Notes under the pieces: generated by a model
Told to the model about the DNA's origin: nothing
Database searches by the model: none
Seen by the model: the letters and a program-made list of their open reading frames with translations, nothing else
Shown: piece by piece, positions 43,359 to 52,236 of the stretch
Layout: each line of letters starts with the position of its first letter
Position numbering within the stretch: the first letter of the stretch is position 1
Made by a program: the position numbers and the translations under genes
Assembly (NCBI GenBank): GCA_947501275.1
Contig: CANMVD010000005.1
Location: 1-64,000 of the forward strand
Direction of reading: 5' to 3'
Origin: an uncultured Tateyamaria sp.
GTDB taxonomy: Bacteria; Pseudomonadota; Alphaproteobacteria; Rhodobacterales; Rhodobacteraceae
DNA: 64,000 nt

Positions 43359-46070
43359 TCATTTACCCAACGACCACCAGCCGCGTTTCTTCGGTTTGGG
43401 AGGCTCATCAGGCGCCGCTTCAACCACAGGCGCCTGCTCTGCTGCCGCAGCAACCGGTTCCGGTTTCGGCTCTACAACTGGTTCAGGTGCGGGCTCCGCT
43501 TCGGCCGCCGGTTCAGCGGGTGCCGCTGTGGCCGTGTCTGCCGTTTTCTTGGTGCTGCGCGACGTCGTTGATCGGGTGCGCGTCGTCTTCTTCGGAGCAG
43601 GTTGCGCTTCCGCGGCTTGCTCCGATGCATCGCTTGCAACTTCGGGCGCCGCCTCTGCCTTGGCGGCAGGTTCTGCATCGGCCTTGGCTTCGGTCTTGGA
43701 TGACTTGGTCGTACGACTGCGGGTCGAAGTCGACCGTGTACGTGAGACGGTTTTCTTGGCTGGTGCCGTTTCGGCCCCTACGCTCACCTCCGGGGCGCTT
43801 TCAGCTTCCGTTGTATCCGGCTGCTCGTCAGGTGCTTGTGCCGGCTCGTCAGGCGTATCCTCAGCATTCGCGTCGGACGCCTGCTCCGCGCCCTCCTCGG
43901 TCGTGGTCGAGGATTTGCTGCGGCTGCGACGGCGCCGACGACGACGGCGCTTGGGTTTTGGCTCGCCTTCTTCATCTGTGACGGGATGCTCTGTAACAGC
44001 CTCTTCGGCCTCTTCTTCGTCCACCTCATCCATGATCGAAGTGTCAACAGACACAACCGGCGCAGCGATGGCCGTCACTGACCGCGTCGCGGTCTTGAAC
44101 TTTTCAAGCGTGAAATCGGGGCTAACCAGATGCGGTTCACCCTCGATGCGCACGGACAGGCCGTAACGCCCTTCGATGTGAGCGATGTGTTCGCGCTTTT
44201 GGTTCATCAGGAAATTGGCGATGCCGACCGGAGCCTTGATCAGAACTTCACGCGAACGACGGCGTGTGCCTTCCTCTTCGATCTGGCGCAGAATCGACAG
44301 GGCCAGGTTGTCATCCGACCGAATAAGGCCCGTACCATGACAGGCCTGACACGGCTGCGTTGTCGCTTCGATCATACCAGGGCGTAGACGCTGACGGGAC
44401 ATCTCCATCAGGCCAAAGCCCGAGATGCGGCCCACCTGAATGCGCGCGCGGTCTGTCTTGAGGCGGTCCTTCATCCGCTTCTCGACAGCAGCGTTGTTCT
44501 TGCGTTCGTCCATGTCGATAAAGTCGATGACGATCAGCCCGGCAAGGTCACGCAAACGCAATTGGCGGGCGACCTCGTCAGCGGCCTCAAGGTTGGTCTT
44601 GGTTGCCGTCTCCTCGATCGAGCCTTCCTTGGTCGATCTGCCCGAGTTCACGTCGATGGCCACAAGCGCCTCGGTGATGCCGATCACGATATAGCCACCC
44701 GATTTCAACTGAACCGTGGGGTTGAACATGCCGCCCAGGTAAGTCTCGACCTGATACCGCGCAAACAATGGCAGGCTTTCGGCGTAGAGTTTCACGTTCT
44801 TGGCGTGGGACGGCATGATCATTTTCATGAAGTCCTTGGCGATGCGATAGCCGCGCTCGCCTTCGACAAACACCTCGTCGATCTCACGATTGTACAAATC
44901 ACGGATCGAGCGTTTGATCAGGTCGCCTTCCTCGTAGATCTTGGCGGGCGCGATAGACTTGAGTGTCAGCTCGCGGATCTGCTCCCACAGGCGCTGCAGG
45001 TATTCGTAGTCGCGCTTGATCTCGGCCTTTGTTCGCTTGGCACCGGCGGTGCGCACGATCAGGCCGGCGCCTTGGGGCACTTCGATCTCGTTGGCGATTT
45101 CTTTGAGCTTCTTACGATCCACTGCGTTGGTGATTTTGCGAGAGATGCCGCCTCCACGGGCCGTGTTGGGCATCAGAACGCAGTAGCGACCTGCAAGGCT
45201 GAGATATGTCGTCAGGGCCGCGCCCTTGTTGCCGCGCTCTTCCTTGACCACCTGAACGAGAAGGATCTGGCGAACCTTCACGACTTCCTGGATCTTGTAC
45301 CGCTTGGGGCGCGGTTTGCGCGCGGGGCGGATGTCTTCAATATCGTCTTCGTCAGCGACGGATTCGATGCTGTCATCTTTGGACGTCGCATCCGCGGCTT
45401 TTTCTTCGGTGTCGTCATCCTCTGACGCGTCGCTTGCGGGTGCAACGGAGTCTTCGGCGGTCGTCGTCTCGGTTGCGTCCGGGTCTTCGGTCGCTGGAGT
45501 GTCTGCAGTGACCTCAGCAGTCTCGCCGCTATCGTGTTCTTCGTCGGCGGCAGGTGTTTCGACCGGCGTTTCCTTGACGGTCTCCATGGGCGAAGACGCT
45601 TCGCCATCCGCCACCTGCGCATCGGCCTCCGCAGGATCAAGATCGATGGTTTCCATACCCTCGATCTCTTTGGTCGCGGTTGCGTCCTTGTCTGCTGCCT
45701 TGGAAGCCTTGGAGCGCGAAGTACGACGGCGTGTGGGTTTGGGCTTGTCCTCTTCCTCATCGCGGGCCTTTTGGGCTTCCGCATAGGCGCGCTCTTCTTC
45801 CATGAGCGCTTCGCGGTCCGCGACGGGGATTTGATAATAGTCGGGATGGATCTCGCTGAACGCAAGGAAACCGTGGCGATTGCCGCCATAATCGACAAAC
45901 GCTGCCTGCAGCGAAGGTTCGACCCGTGTTACTTTTGCGAGATAGATATTGCCAGCGAGCTGGCGTTTGTTTTCGGATTCAAAGTCAAATTCTTCAACCT
46001 TGTTTCCGTCGACCACCACAACGCGGGTCTCTTCCGCGTGGGTGGCATCGATAAGCATTTTCTTAGCCAT
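43359..46070 (-). CDS. rne: Ribonuclease E
   Basis: This 903-residue endoribonuclease starts mRNA decay and rRNA/tRNA processing and scaffolds the degradosome. The N-terminal S1 domain is split by an acidic low-complexity insert of about 160 residues (about 95-255), a known trait of alphaproteobacterial RNase E. The catalytic core has VAIDVNSGRSTKEGSIEETA and VIDFIDMD with its Mg ligands, and the Zn-link CQACHGTG. From about 690 the tail is disordered, with basic (RRRRRRRRSRSK-type) and Ala/Pro/Glu-rich arms ending GWWSLGK. The ATG at 46070 (MAKKMLIDATHAEE) is the family start; the frame runs five codons further upstream. Confidence 0.96.
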   Translation of the reverse strand: MAKKMLIDATHAEETRVVVVDGNKVEEFDFESENKRQLAGNIYLAKVTRVEPSLQAAFVDYGGNRHGFLAFSEIHPDYYQIPVADREALMEEERAYAEAQKARDEEEDKPKPTRRRTSRSKASKAADKDATATKEIEGMETIDLDPAEADAQVADGEASSPMETVKETPVETPAADEEHDSGETAEVTADTPATEDPDATETTTAEDSVAPASDASEDDDTEEKAADATSKDDSIESVADEDDIEDIRPARKPRPKRYKIQEVVKVRQILLVQVVKEERGNKGAALTTYLSLAGRYCVLMPNTARGGGISRKITNAVDRKKLKEIANEIEVPQGAGLIVRTAGAKRTKAEIKRDYEYLQRLWEQIRELTLKSIAPAKIYEEGDLIKRSIRDLYNREIDEVFVEGERGYRIAKDFMKMIMPSHAKNVKLYAESLPLFARYQVETYLGGMFNPTVQLKSGGYIVIGITEALVAIDVNSGRSTKEGSIEETATKTNLEAADEVARQLRLRDLAGLIVIDFIDMDERKNNAAVEKRMKDRLKTDRARIQVGRISGFGLMEMSRQRLRPGMIEATTQPCQACHGTGLIRSDDNLALSILRQIEEEGTRRRSREVLIKAPVGIANFLMNQKREHIAHIEGRYGLSVRIEGEPHLVSPDFTLEKFKTATRSVTAIAAPVVSVDTSIMDEVDEEEAEEAVTEHPVTDEEGEPKPKRRRRRRRRSRSKSSTTTEEGAEQASDANAEDTPDEPAQAPDEQPDTTEAESAPEVSVGAETAPAKKTVSRTRSTSTRSRTTKSSKTEAKADAEPAAKAEAAPEVASDASEQAAEAQPAPKKTTRTRSTTSRSTKKTADTATAAPAEPAAEAEPAPEPVVEPKPEPVAAAAEQAPVVEAAPDEPPKPKKRGWWSLGK

Positions 46071-46463
46071 GAAAGTCCATTGCACGACCGAACGTGTCTC
46101 CCCCCCGGAGGGGCCAAACTGCGTCGGTGGTGTCTTGTTAAAGCGATGTGGGACACGCGGCAGCGGTGGCCCGGGGGGCCTTCTGCTGGGAGTATTACTG
46201 TCCTCACGCGCGTCATCGCGGTTCTTCTCCGATACGCACGATGGTGTCGGCGTATCCGTTCATAAGCTGCGCCAAACCTCGGCTTGCGTCAGCATCTCGT
46301 GGCCTTTTTCAAGGCCCAATCGGTCTGTTGAAAGCGGCAGGGTTGTTCCTGCATATCGCCCCAACAGCGAAACTCAAAAAACTGGGGCGACGTTAAAGAG
46401 CGTCGCATGCCCATACCTCTAGATAAGGGAAAGCGAGGGCGCTTTACAATGGGCAATTGTGCA
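46071..46463 (-). other. Long leader region of rne
   Basis: About 390 bases upstream of RNase E contain no gene. Several hairpins are visible, including GGCC-CGGGG-GGCC near 46170 and GCGACG-TTAAAGAG-CGTCGC near 46387-46406. A long structured 5' UTR fits the known habit of rne mRNAs to be autoregulated through their leaders. Confidence 0.5.
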
Positions 46464-47153
46464 TTACGGCGCCGTGCCTGTCCGGATTGGCGTTTCAACA
46501 CTGTCAAGCAATGCAAGTGCGGACCAAAGATCAGGTGCAATATGCTGTCCAAGTTGCGGTAGGGGGACGCCCACGGGCCGCAGATCCGGGATTTGAACGC
46601 CCGTGCACCCTGCCGTGATCGCTGCCGTGATTCCGGGATCGCTGTCTTCAAACGCTGCACATTCATGCGGATCGACACCCAATCCGGCTGCGGCCTCTAG
46701 GTAGGGTGCCGGATGCGGTTTGTTGGCTGACACCTCGTCTCCCCCCGTCACGCTGTCAAAGAAATCTATCAGACCGGCTGATTTCAGGTGTTGGCGGGCA
46801 GCGTGCCCATGAGTGGAGGTTACAACTGCCATACGCGCGCCCTGCCCGGCCAGATGCTCCAGACTTTCACGCGCTTTGGGGCGCAGTGGCACATGCGAGG
46901 CTAGGCTGTCGCGCACGCCCGCGTGCATGGCCGTATTGAACACGACAGCCTTGTCTTGATCGCCTACAATCTCGGTGATCCGTGCCAATGCACGTGCGCC
47001 GGAGTTGCCTACGAGGGTCAAGAACTCTGCCTCGGCCGTGGCTGAGTCGAACCCCATATCGCGCAAAAGCGATACGGCGACGTCTTGGTACACCCGCTCG
47101 CTGTCCAACAATAGACCGTCCATATCAAACAGATAGGCTGCGAATTTGGCCAT
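46464..47153 (-). CDS. HAD-family phosphatase (beta-phosphoglucomutase-like)
   Basis: This 229-residue haloacid-dehalogenase-type hydrolase has motif I FDMDGLLLDSE (nucleophile Asp and general acid), motif II VVTSTHGHA, motif III lysine in ANKPHPAPYL and motif IV FEDSDPGITAA. The helical cap inserted after motif I places it in subfamily I with phosphoglycolate or sugar-phosphate phosphatases. The substrate is unknown. AGGAG lies six bases before the ATG. It lies between the dctD terminator and the rne leader and appears to be a single gene. Confidence 0.88.
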   Translation of the reverse strand: MAKFAAYLFDMDGLLLDSERVYQDVAVSLLRDMGFDSATAEAEFLTLVGNSGARALARITEIVGDQDKAVVFNTAMHAGVRDSLASHVPLRPKARESLEHLAGQGARMAVVTSTHGHAARQHLKSAGLIDFFDSVTGGDEVSANKPHPAPYLEAAAGLGVDPHECAAFEDSDPGITAAITAGCTGVQIPDLRPVGVPLPQLGQHIAPDLWSALALLDSVETPIRTGTAP

Positions 47154-47208
47154 GGGATGCTCCTGCTGCTTGGCGGCATCCCTGACACGGGGCGACAGAA
47201 ATTGAAAT

Positions 47209-47231
47209 GACCGCCCGGGCTGTGGGCGGTC
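47209..47231 (-). terminator. Terminator downstream of dctD
   Basis: GACCGCCC (47209-47216) and GGGCGGTC (47224-47231) make a perfect 8-bp stem with a 7-base loop, followed on the minus strand by the T-rich ATTTCAATTTC. It sits 30 bases after the dctD stop codon. Confidence 0.75.
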
Positions 47232-47260
47232 ACTTGTTACGTCAAATTGTCATGCTGCCA

Positions 47261-48595
47261 TCAGAGATAGTCCGAGCGTTGCAGGCCGTACTTGGCCATT
47301 TTCTCGTTCAGAGTCCGGCGCGGCAGGCACAATTCGTCCATTACAGATGCAATAGAGCCCTTGTGGCGGCGCATGGTGTTGTCAATCAACATGCGCTCGA
47401 ACGCTTCGACATATTCCTTGAGCGGTTTGCCTTCGGTGGTCATCACGGGCTGCATTTCCTCGTGATCGTTCATGAGCAGCGAGGCGATGGATCCCGTGCC
47501 ACGACGTGCCTGCAAAACAGCACGTTCCGCGATGTTGATCAGTTGGCGCACATTGCCCGGCCACGGAGCTTGCAACAATTGCGCCGCTTCCTGAGCGGAA
47601 ACTTTGGGCGCTTCGCAGCCATATTCATCTGCAAACTGGTCTGACAGCCGGGTGAACAATGTCAGAATGTCCTCGCCGCGTTGACGCAACGGGGGAACAG
47701 TGATGCGCAAAGCTGCCAGACGGTAAAACAGATCGGGGCGCAGCGCATCTTCGCAGGTGCGGCCTGCCTCCTGCATGTTGCAGATCGCAACGATGCGGGT
47801 TTCGGCAGGTGTGCCCTGATCATTGATGACACTCAGCAAACGGGCCTGCAATGTCTCGCTCAGGGCCTCAACATCTTCGAGCACCAGTGTCCCGCCACGC
47901 GCCTCTTCGATCGCTGGCAGATGCGTGTCTTCGGGCAGCATCGGTCCGAACAAACGCTTGGTCAGTGCCTCTTCTTCCCATGCCGAACAACTGACCAGCA
48001 CGAACTTCTTGCCCGCCCGACTGCCAACTGCATGCAAGGCATGTGCGACAAGCGTTTTCCCGGTGCCTGTCTCGCCGTCAATCAGGACGTGTCCGTCCGC
48101 TTGCCCCAGATCAAGGATATCCTCGCGCAGACGTTCCATGACGGGGGCATTGCCGATCAGCTTTTTCATCAACTGACCGCCATCGGACAACTCGCGGCGC
48201 AGCGCCCGGTTGTCCATGGTCAGACGGCGCGCGCCTGTGGCTTTCTTGGCCAGTTCGGACATCCGATCCGGGTTGAAGGGCTTTTCGAGGAAATCAAAGG
48301 CTCCAACGCGCATCGCCTCTACAGCCATGGGTACGTCACCGTGGCCGGTGATCATGATCACTGGCAAGGCGCTGTCATGGCCCATCAGTTTCTTGAGAAA
48401 CTGCATCCCGTCCATGCCGGGCATCTTGATGTCGGAAATAACAATGCCGGGATACTCCGGACCAAGTTGCTTCAGCGCGTCCTCGGCGCTGGCAAATGTT
48501 TCGGTGTCATAGCCCGACAGCGCCAGCCATTGGCTGATGGATTGACGCATATCTTGTTCATCATCCACGATGGCGATTTTCATTGCTTGGGTCAT
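47261..48595 (-). CDS. dctD: DctD-like response regulator lacking the GAFTGA loop
   Basis: The 444-residue NtrC-type regulator has a receiver domain with D11-D12 and phospho-acceptor D55 (ISDIKMPGMDG). A AAA+ domain follows with Walker A GETGTGKT, a Walker B-like GGTLVLEDVEAL and arginine fingers in RPDLFYRL. The C-terminal Fis-type helix-turn-helix is RRHKGSIASVMDELCLPRRT then LNEKMAKYG. Between the two Walker motifs the expected ELFGHxxGAFTGA segment is replaced by TKRLFGPMLPEDTHLPAIEE, so the sigma-54 contact loop is deleted. It is 15 bases downstream of the sensor gene dctB. Like Rhodobacter NtrC, which also lacks this loop, it may act with another sigma factor. Confidence 0.88.
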   Translation of the reverse strand: MTQAMKIAIVDDEQDMRQSISQWLALSGYDTETFASAEDALKQLGPEYPGIVISDIKMPGMDGMQFLKKLMGHDSALPVIMITGHGDVPMAVEAMRVGAFDFLEKPFNPDRMSELAKKATGARRLTMDNRALRRELSDGGQLMKKLIGNAPVMERLREDILDLGQADGHVLIDGETGTGKTLVAHALHAVGSRAGKKFVLVSCSAWEEEALTKRLFGPMLPEDTHLPAIEEARGGTLVLEDVEALSETLQARLLSVINDQGTPAETRIVAICNMQEAGRTCEDALRPDLFYRLAALRITVPPLRQRGEDILTLFTRLSDQFADEYGCEAPKVSAQEAAQLLQAPWPGNVRQLINIAERAVLQARRGTGSIASLLMNDHEEMQPVMTTEGKPLKEYVEAFERMLIDNTMRRHKGSIASVMDELCLPRRTLNEKMAKYGLQRSDYL

Positions 48596-48610
48596 GCTCT
48601 TGCTCCGGTC

Positions 48611-50395
48611 CTATTCTGCCGCGGCGATCTTGCTTTTGTCTGTAATCTCATCCCGATCCAGGATCGGAAGCTGCATTTCAAAGACCGCACCACCGGATTG
48701 TCCGTTGCGTGCCGTCAGCCGTCCACCCAGATCGTTCACAATGCCGGAGGAGATGGCAAGGCCCAAGCCAACACCGTCGCCCGGCTGCTTGGTTGTATAA
48801 AATGGTTCAAACAATTCATCGAGATCAACAATCCCGGGGCCATTGTCGCGCACCGTCAGGGTCGCGGTTTCTCCGGCGGACAGGATGATGTCGACCTGCG
48901 GGGCGTCTTGCGTCTTTGTGGCGTCAATTGCGTTGCGCAACAGGTTCACCATAACCTGCTCGATGCGCATTCGGTCCCCCATGACTTCGACCGCATCTGG
49001 CGGGATGATGCGGTTGATCACAACGCGGCGCTGGCGCAGTTGCGGTTCCATCATCGACAGGCTGGACGCCAGCGCATCGCCCATATTTACAGGGCTGAGC
49101 GCGTCTTGCCCCTTGCGGGCATACGACTTGAGCTGGCGCGTAATGGCACCCATCCGTTCGATCAGATCGTCGATGCGCCCAAAGCTCACCAGTGCCTCTT
49201 CGGGGCGGTTGCGCCGCAACAGCAGTCGCGCCCCGGCCAGGTAGGTTTTCATTGCGGCCAGCGGCTGGTTCAGCTCATGACTGACAGCAGCCGACATCTC
49301 TCCAAGGGCGGCAAGTTTGGAGGACTGTTCAAGCGTTTGTTCGGCCACGGCAAGGTCCTCTTCGACCCGTTTGCGCTCGGCAATTTCCCGCTGCAACTGC
49401 GCATTCAGGTGGCGAAGCTCTGCCGACTCGCGGGCAAACAGTGCAACACGTACGGTCGAACGACGGCTGACGGCATAAAACGCCAGCGCCAGCAAAATCG
49501 CGAATCCCATGATCTCGAGCGCCAGCACGCCGTTTACCCGTTCACGCACAGACGCATAGGTTGTGAAAGACGTCATGCGCCAGCCGCGAAACGGGATTCG
49601 TGTCTCCAGTCGCATCACCCCTTCACCTTGCAAATAGGCATCGGGTGGCAAGGCGGTCCAGTCTGCGGTTGCTCGGATTGCCCGCTCGATTGCGCTTTGC
49701 GGAGGTTGGGCCGCAAGCGCCTCCTCTTCTGTGCGCCCGCGCCAACGCGGTTCTGTCGCCAGAATGATCTCGTTGGTGCTGTCGGTCACCAGGACGGCCG
49801 CAGAGATGCCGGCCCAGGCCCTTTCGAATTTTTGCAGATCAACCTCAATCAGGATGACGCCCAGCACGTCCGTGCCGGCGACGATGCGGCGCGAATAAAC
49901 AAATGCAAAGCCGCCACTTTCACGGGCTGATGTTGTGAAAATCGTATCGGTGGCGCGCAATGCGTCCACAAAGTAAGGTTCATTCCGGTGGGGTGAGCCA
50001 AGCACATTGCGATCCGTTGCGGCAACGGCCCGCCCGTCAAGATCCAGCAACATCAGATTTGCAGCACCGATTTCCTCGACAAAGGATATCAGGCGTTGGG
50101 TTGATTGCTGATAATCTGCAGAGTTGAGCGCTCCGATCAACGTGGGATCACGTGCCAACAGTTGGGGCACAATGGCGCTTTGGCGCAATTCACTCAGCAA
50201 ATTGCCGGAATACAGCGCCAAACGCAGTTCGGCCCGGTTTCTGGTGGTTTCTGTGAAACGGTCCGTAAGCAGCTTGTTGGTGAAGACAATTGTCGCGATA
50301 GCGGTAAAGAACAACACCACCAGTCCAAAGCGCACGCGCCAACTGATGGTTTGTTCCCGTCTGGGAAGATCGGGCTGTGTCACGTTACGCGCCAT
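48611..50395 (-). CDS. dctB: DctB-like C4-dicarboxylate sensor histidine kinase
   Basis: This 594-residue kinase has a first membrane helix (about 19-37), a large periplasmic PDC/PAS-type sensor domain (about 40-285, with LMLLDLDGRAVAATDRN) and a second helix near 290-310. A coiled coil and the core follow: H-box VSHELNQPLAAMKTY, N-box LLRNAIDATK, DNGPGI and GDGVGLGLAIS. The NQPL form of the H-box is typical of DctB. The ATG at 50395 is used; a TTG start 36 bases earlier is possible. It starts 37 bases after purQ and is followed by dctD. No DctPQM transporter genes are nearby. Confidence 0.9.
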   Translation of the reverse strand: MARNVTQPDLPRREQTISWRVRFGLVVLFFTAIATIVFTNKLLTDRFTETTRNRAELRLALYSGNLLSELRQSAIVPQLLARDPTLIGALNSADYQQSTQRLISFVEEIGAANLMLLDLDGRAVAATDRNVLGSPHRNEPYFVDALRATDTIFTTSARESGGFAFVYSRRIVAGTDVLGVILIEVDLQKFERAWAGISAAVLVTDSTNEIILATEPRWRGRTEEEALAAQPPQSAIERAIRATADWTALPPDAYLQGEGVMRLETRIPFRGWRMTSFTTYASVRERVNGVLALEIMGFAILLALAFYAVSRRSTVRVALFARESAELRHLNAQLQREIAERKRVEEDLAVAEQTLEQSSKLAALGEMSAAVSHELNQPLAAMKTYLAGARLLLRRNRPEEALVSFGRIDDLIERMGAITRQLKSYARKGQDALSPVNMGDALASSLSMMEPQLRQRRVVINRIIPPDAVEVMGDRMRIEQVMVNLLRNAIDATKTQDAPQVDIILSAGETATLTVRDNGPGIVDLDELFEPFYTTKQPGDGVGLGLAISSGIVNDLGGRLTARNGQSGGAVFEMQLPILDRDEITDKSKIAAAE

Positions 50396-50432
50396 GAGGG
50401 GCAACTTACGCCCCGTGGCTGCTCCGCTCAAG

Positions 50433-51101
50433 TCACGCGGTCGTCAATTGACCCGCCAATGCGCGAAAGAGCGCCTGACCATCCGTGCCGCCATGGCCTA
50501 TATCCGCCGCTCGTTCCGGGTGCGGCATCATACCCAACACGCGTCGGTTGTCTGATACTATTCCAGCGATGTCACGCAGTGACCCGTTTGGATTGTCTGT
50601 GTAGCGAAGAACGACTCGGTCTTCGCCCTCAAGGCGGTCCAAAGTGTTGTCTTCGGCAAAGTAGTTGCCATCGTGATGGGCAATCGGGACGTCAATGACG
50701 TCACCTGCATTGTAACCCTCGGTATAGGCGGACTGCGAAGTCTCGACCTTCAAACCAACCGTTTTGCAGATATATTTAAGGCCCGCATTGCGCAGCAAGG
50801 CTCCGGGCAGAATGCCGGTTTCGGTCAGAACCTGAAAACCGTTGCAAATGCCCATCACATATCCGCCACGGTCAGCATGTGTTTTCACCGCGCCACAGAT
50901 AGGTGAGTTGGCGGCAATTGCGCCGCAGCGCAAGTAATCACCAAAGGAAAAGCCACCCGGGACCCCAACGATGTCGGTGCCTTCGGGCAAGTCTGTGTCC
51001 TTGTGCCAAACCATTGTGACATCTGCACCGGCTGCTTTGAAAGCCACAGCCAGATCGCGGTCACAGTTCGAACCGGGAAAGACGACAACGGCGGCCTTCA
51101 C
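50433..51101 (-). CDS. purQ: Phosphoribosylformylglycinamidine synthase subunit PurQ
   Basis: This 222-residue glutaminase subunit supplies ammonia to PurL in purine synthesis. The class I amidotransferase features are intact: [16 protein letters not shown], the nucleophile in [11 protein letters not shown], and [10 protein letters not shown] with the catalytic His-Glu. The GTG at 51101 overlaps the purS stop (GTGA) and begins [16 protein letters not shown], the family start. PurS and PurC precede it, and PurL is not in the window. Confidence 0.96.
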   Translation of the reverse strand: MKAAVVVFPGSNCDRDLAVAFKAAGADVTMVWHKDTDLPEGTDIVGVPGGFSFGDYLRCGAIAANSPICGAVKTHADRGGYVMGICNGFQVLTETGILPGALLRNAGLKYICKTVGLKVETSQSAYTEGYNAGDVIDVPIAHHDGNYFAEDNTLDRLEGEDRVVLRYTDNPNGSLRDIAGIVSDNRRVLGMMPHPERAADIGHGGTDGQALFRALAGQLTTA

Positions 51102-51328
51102 GACAGATCCACCCGGTAGCTTTCGATAACGGTGTTTGCGAGCAGTTTGTCGCACATCGCCTTTACGTCATCCTCTGAGGTGCCATCCGCCAGATCCAGT
51201 TCGATTACCTTGCCCTGGCGCACCCCGTTCACGCCCTCGAACCCAAGCGCACCCAAAGCGTGGCGCACAGCCTCGCCTTGCGGATCCAGAACACCGGTTT
51301 TCAGCATTACATGCACGGTCGCTTTCAT
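51098..51328 (-). CDS. purS: Phosphoribosylformylglycinamidine synthase subunit PurS
   Basis: This 76-residue subunit bridges PurQ and PurL in the three-part FGAR amidotransferase. The start [33 protein letters not shown] and the C-terminal [12 protein letters not shown] are diagnostic. The gene lies 35 bases after purC, and its stop overlaps the purQ start. A purine-rich AAAGGGCAGGG precedes the ATG. Confidence 0.96.
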   Translation of the reverse strand: MKATVHVMLKTGVLDPQGEAVRHALGALGFEGVNGVRQGKVIELDLADGTSEDDVKAMCDKLLANTVIESYRVDLS

Positions 51329-51363
51329 GCCCTGCCCTTTTCTTTCAATTGGTCGCGGGACGC

Positions 51364-52125
51364 TCAGTTGATAAGCGTCGGTTTGGTAATGGGCGTCGAC
51401 GTCTTGGGCATGACCCCCAAACGGCGCGCCACTTCTGTATATGCATCAGTCAGATTGCCCAGATCGCGACGAAATACATCCTTGTCGAGCTTCTGACCCG
51501 TCTCGATGTCCCACAAACGGCAACTGTCCGGGCTAATTTCATCTGCCACGATCAAGCGCATGAAATCACCGTCATAAACGCGGCCTATTTCGATCTTGAA
51601 ATCCACCAGTCGAATGCCGACCGCCAGCATGACACCAGACAGAAAGTCGTTCACCCGCAGCGCAAGACTGAGAATGTCATCCATATCCTGCTGGCTCGCC
51701 CAGCCAAAGGCAGCGATGTGTTCTTCGGTGACCAGCGGATCACCCAGATTGTCGTCTTTGTAGCAATACTCGACAATGGGCCGGGGCAACTGAGTGCCCT
51801 CTTCGATGCCCAATCGCTTGCTCATCGTGCCAGCGGCATAGTTGCGCACGATTACCTCAAGCGGCACGATCTCGCAGGACCGCACAAGCTGTTCGCGCAT
51901 GTTCAGGGAGCGGATGAAATGGGTCGGCACACCGATCTGGTTCAGTCCGGTCATGAAGTATTCGCTCAGGCGGTTGTTCAGGACACCCTTGCCTTCGATC
52001 ACGTCCTTCTTCTGAGCGTTGAAGGCCGTTGCATCGTCCTTGAAGTACTGAACGATTGTGCCGGGTTCGGGGCCTTCATAGAGAATCTTGGCTTTGCCTT
52101 CATAGATCTTCTTGCGCCGGGCCAT
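51364..52125 (-). CDS. purC: SAICAR synthase
   Basis: This 253-residue enzyme joins CAIR and aspartate to make SAICAR in purine synthesis. The N-terminus [20 protein letters not shown], the [19 protein letters not shown] and [19 protein letters not shown] segments, the lysine-rich nucleotide loop and [12 protein letters not shown] are typical. The start at 52125 has AAAGG six bases ahead; the reading frame to 52167 would run into a strong terminator hairpin and is rejected. It is the first gene of purC-purS-purQ. Confidence 0.95.
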   Translation of the reverse strand: MARRKKIYEGKAKILYEGPEPGTIVQYFKDDATAFNAQKKDVIEGKGVLNNRLSEYFMTGLNQIGVPTHFIRSLNMREQLVRSCEIVPLEVIVRNYAAGTMSKRLGIEEGTQLPRPIVEYCYKDDNLGDPLVTEEHIAAFGWASQQDMDDILSLALRVNDFLSGVMLAVGIRLVDFKIEIGRVYDGDFMRLIVADEISPDSCRLWDIETGQKLDKDVFRRDLGNLTDAYTEVARRLGVMPKTSTPITKPTLIN

Positions 52126-52142
52126 ACGGAACCTTTCCAGAC

Positions 52143-52184
52143 AAAACGACCGCGCCACATCTGGCACGGAGCGGTGGCGCGGTC
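52143..52184 (-). terminator. Rho-independent terminator upstream of purC
   Basis: GACCGCGCCAC (52148-52158) and GTGGCGCGGTC (52174-52184) are a perfect 11-bp inverted repeat. On the minus strand the stem is followed by GTTTTG. It ends transcription from the DUF4261 gene and separates it from purC. Confidence 0.88.
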
Positions 52185-52236
52185 TTAGTGCATGGTTGGG
52201 GCTGGGGCAAGCGACATGGTGTTGCTTTTGCGCAGG

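Noticed and set aside
47681-49930. 749-codon plus-strand open frame antisense to dctD and dctB
   Set aside because: It is a mirror of GC-rich coding bias: the minus strand encodes complete DctD and DctB with all motifs, and the antisense product resembles nothing.
51136-52188. 350-codon plus-strand open frame opposite purS and purC
   Set aside because: Both purine genes on the minus strand are complete and fully conserved.
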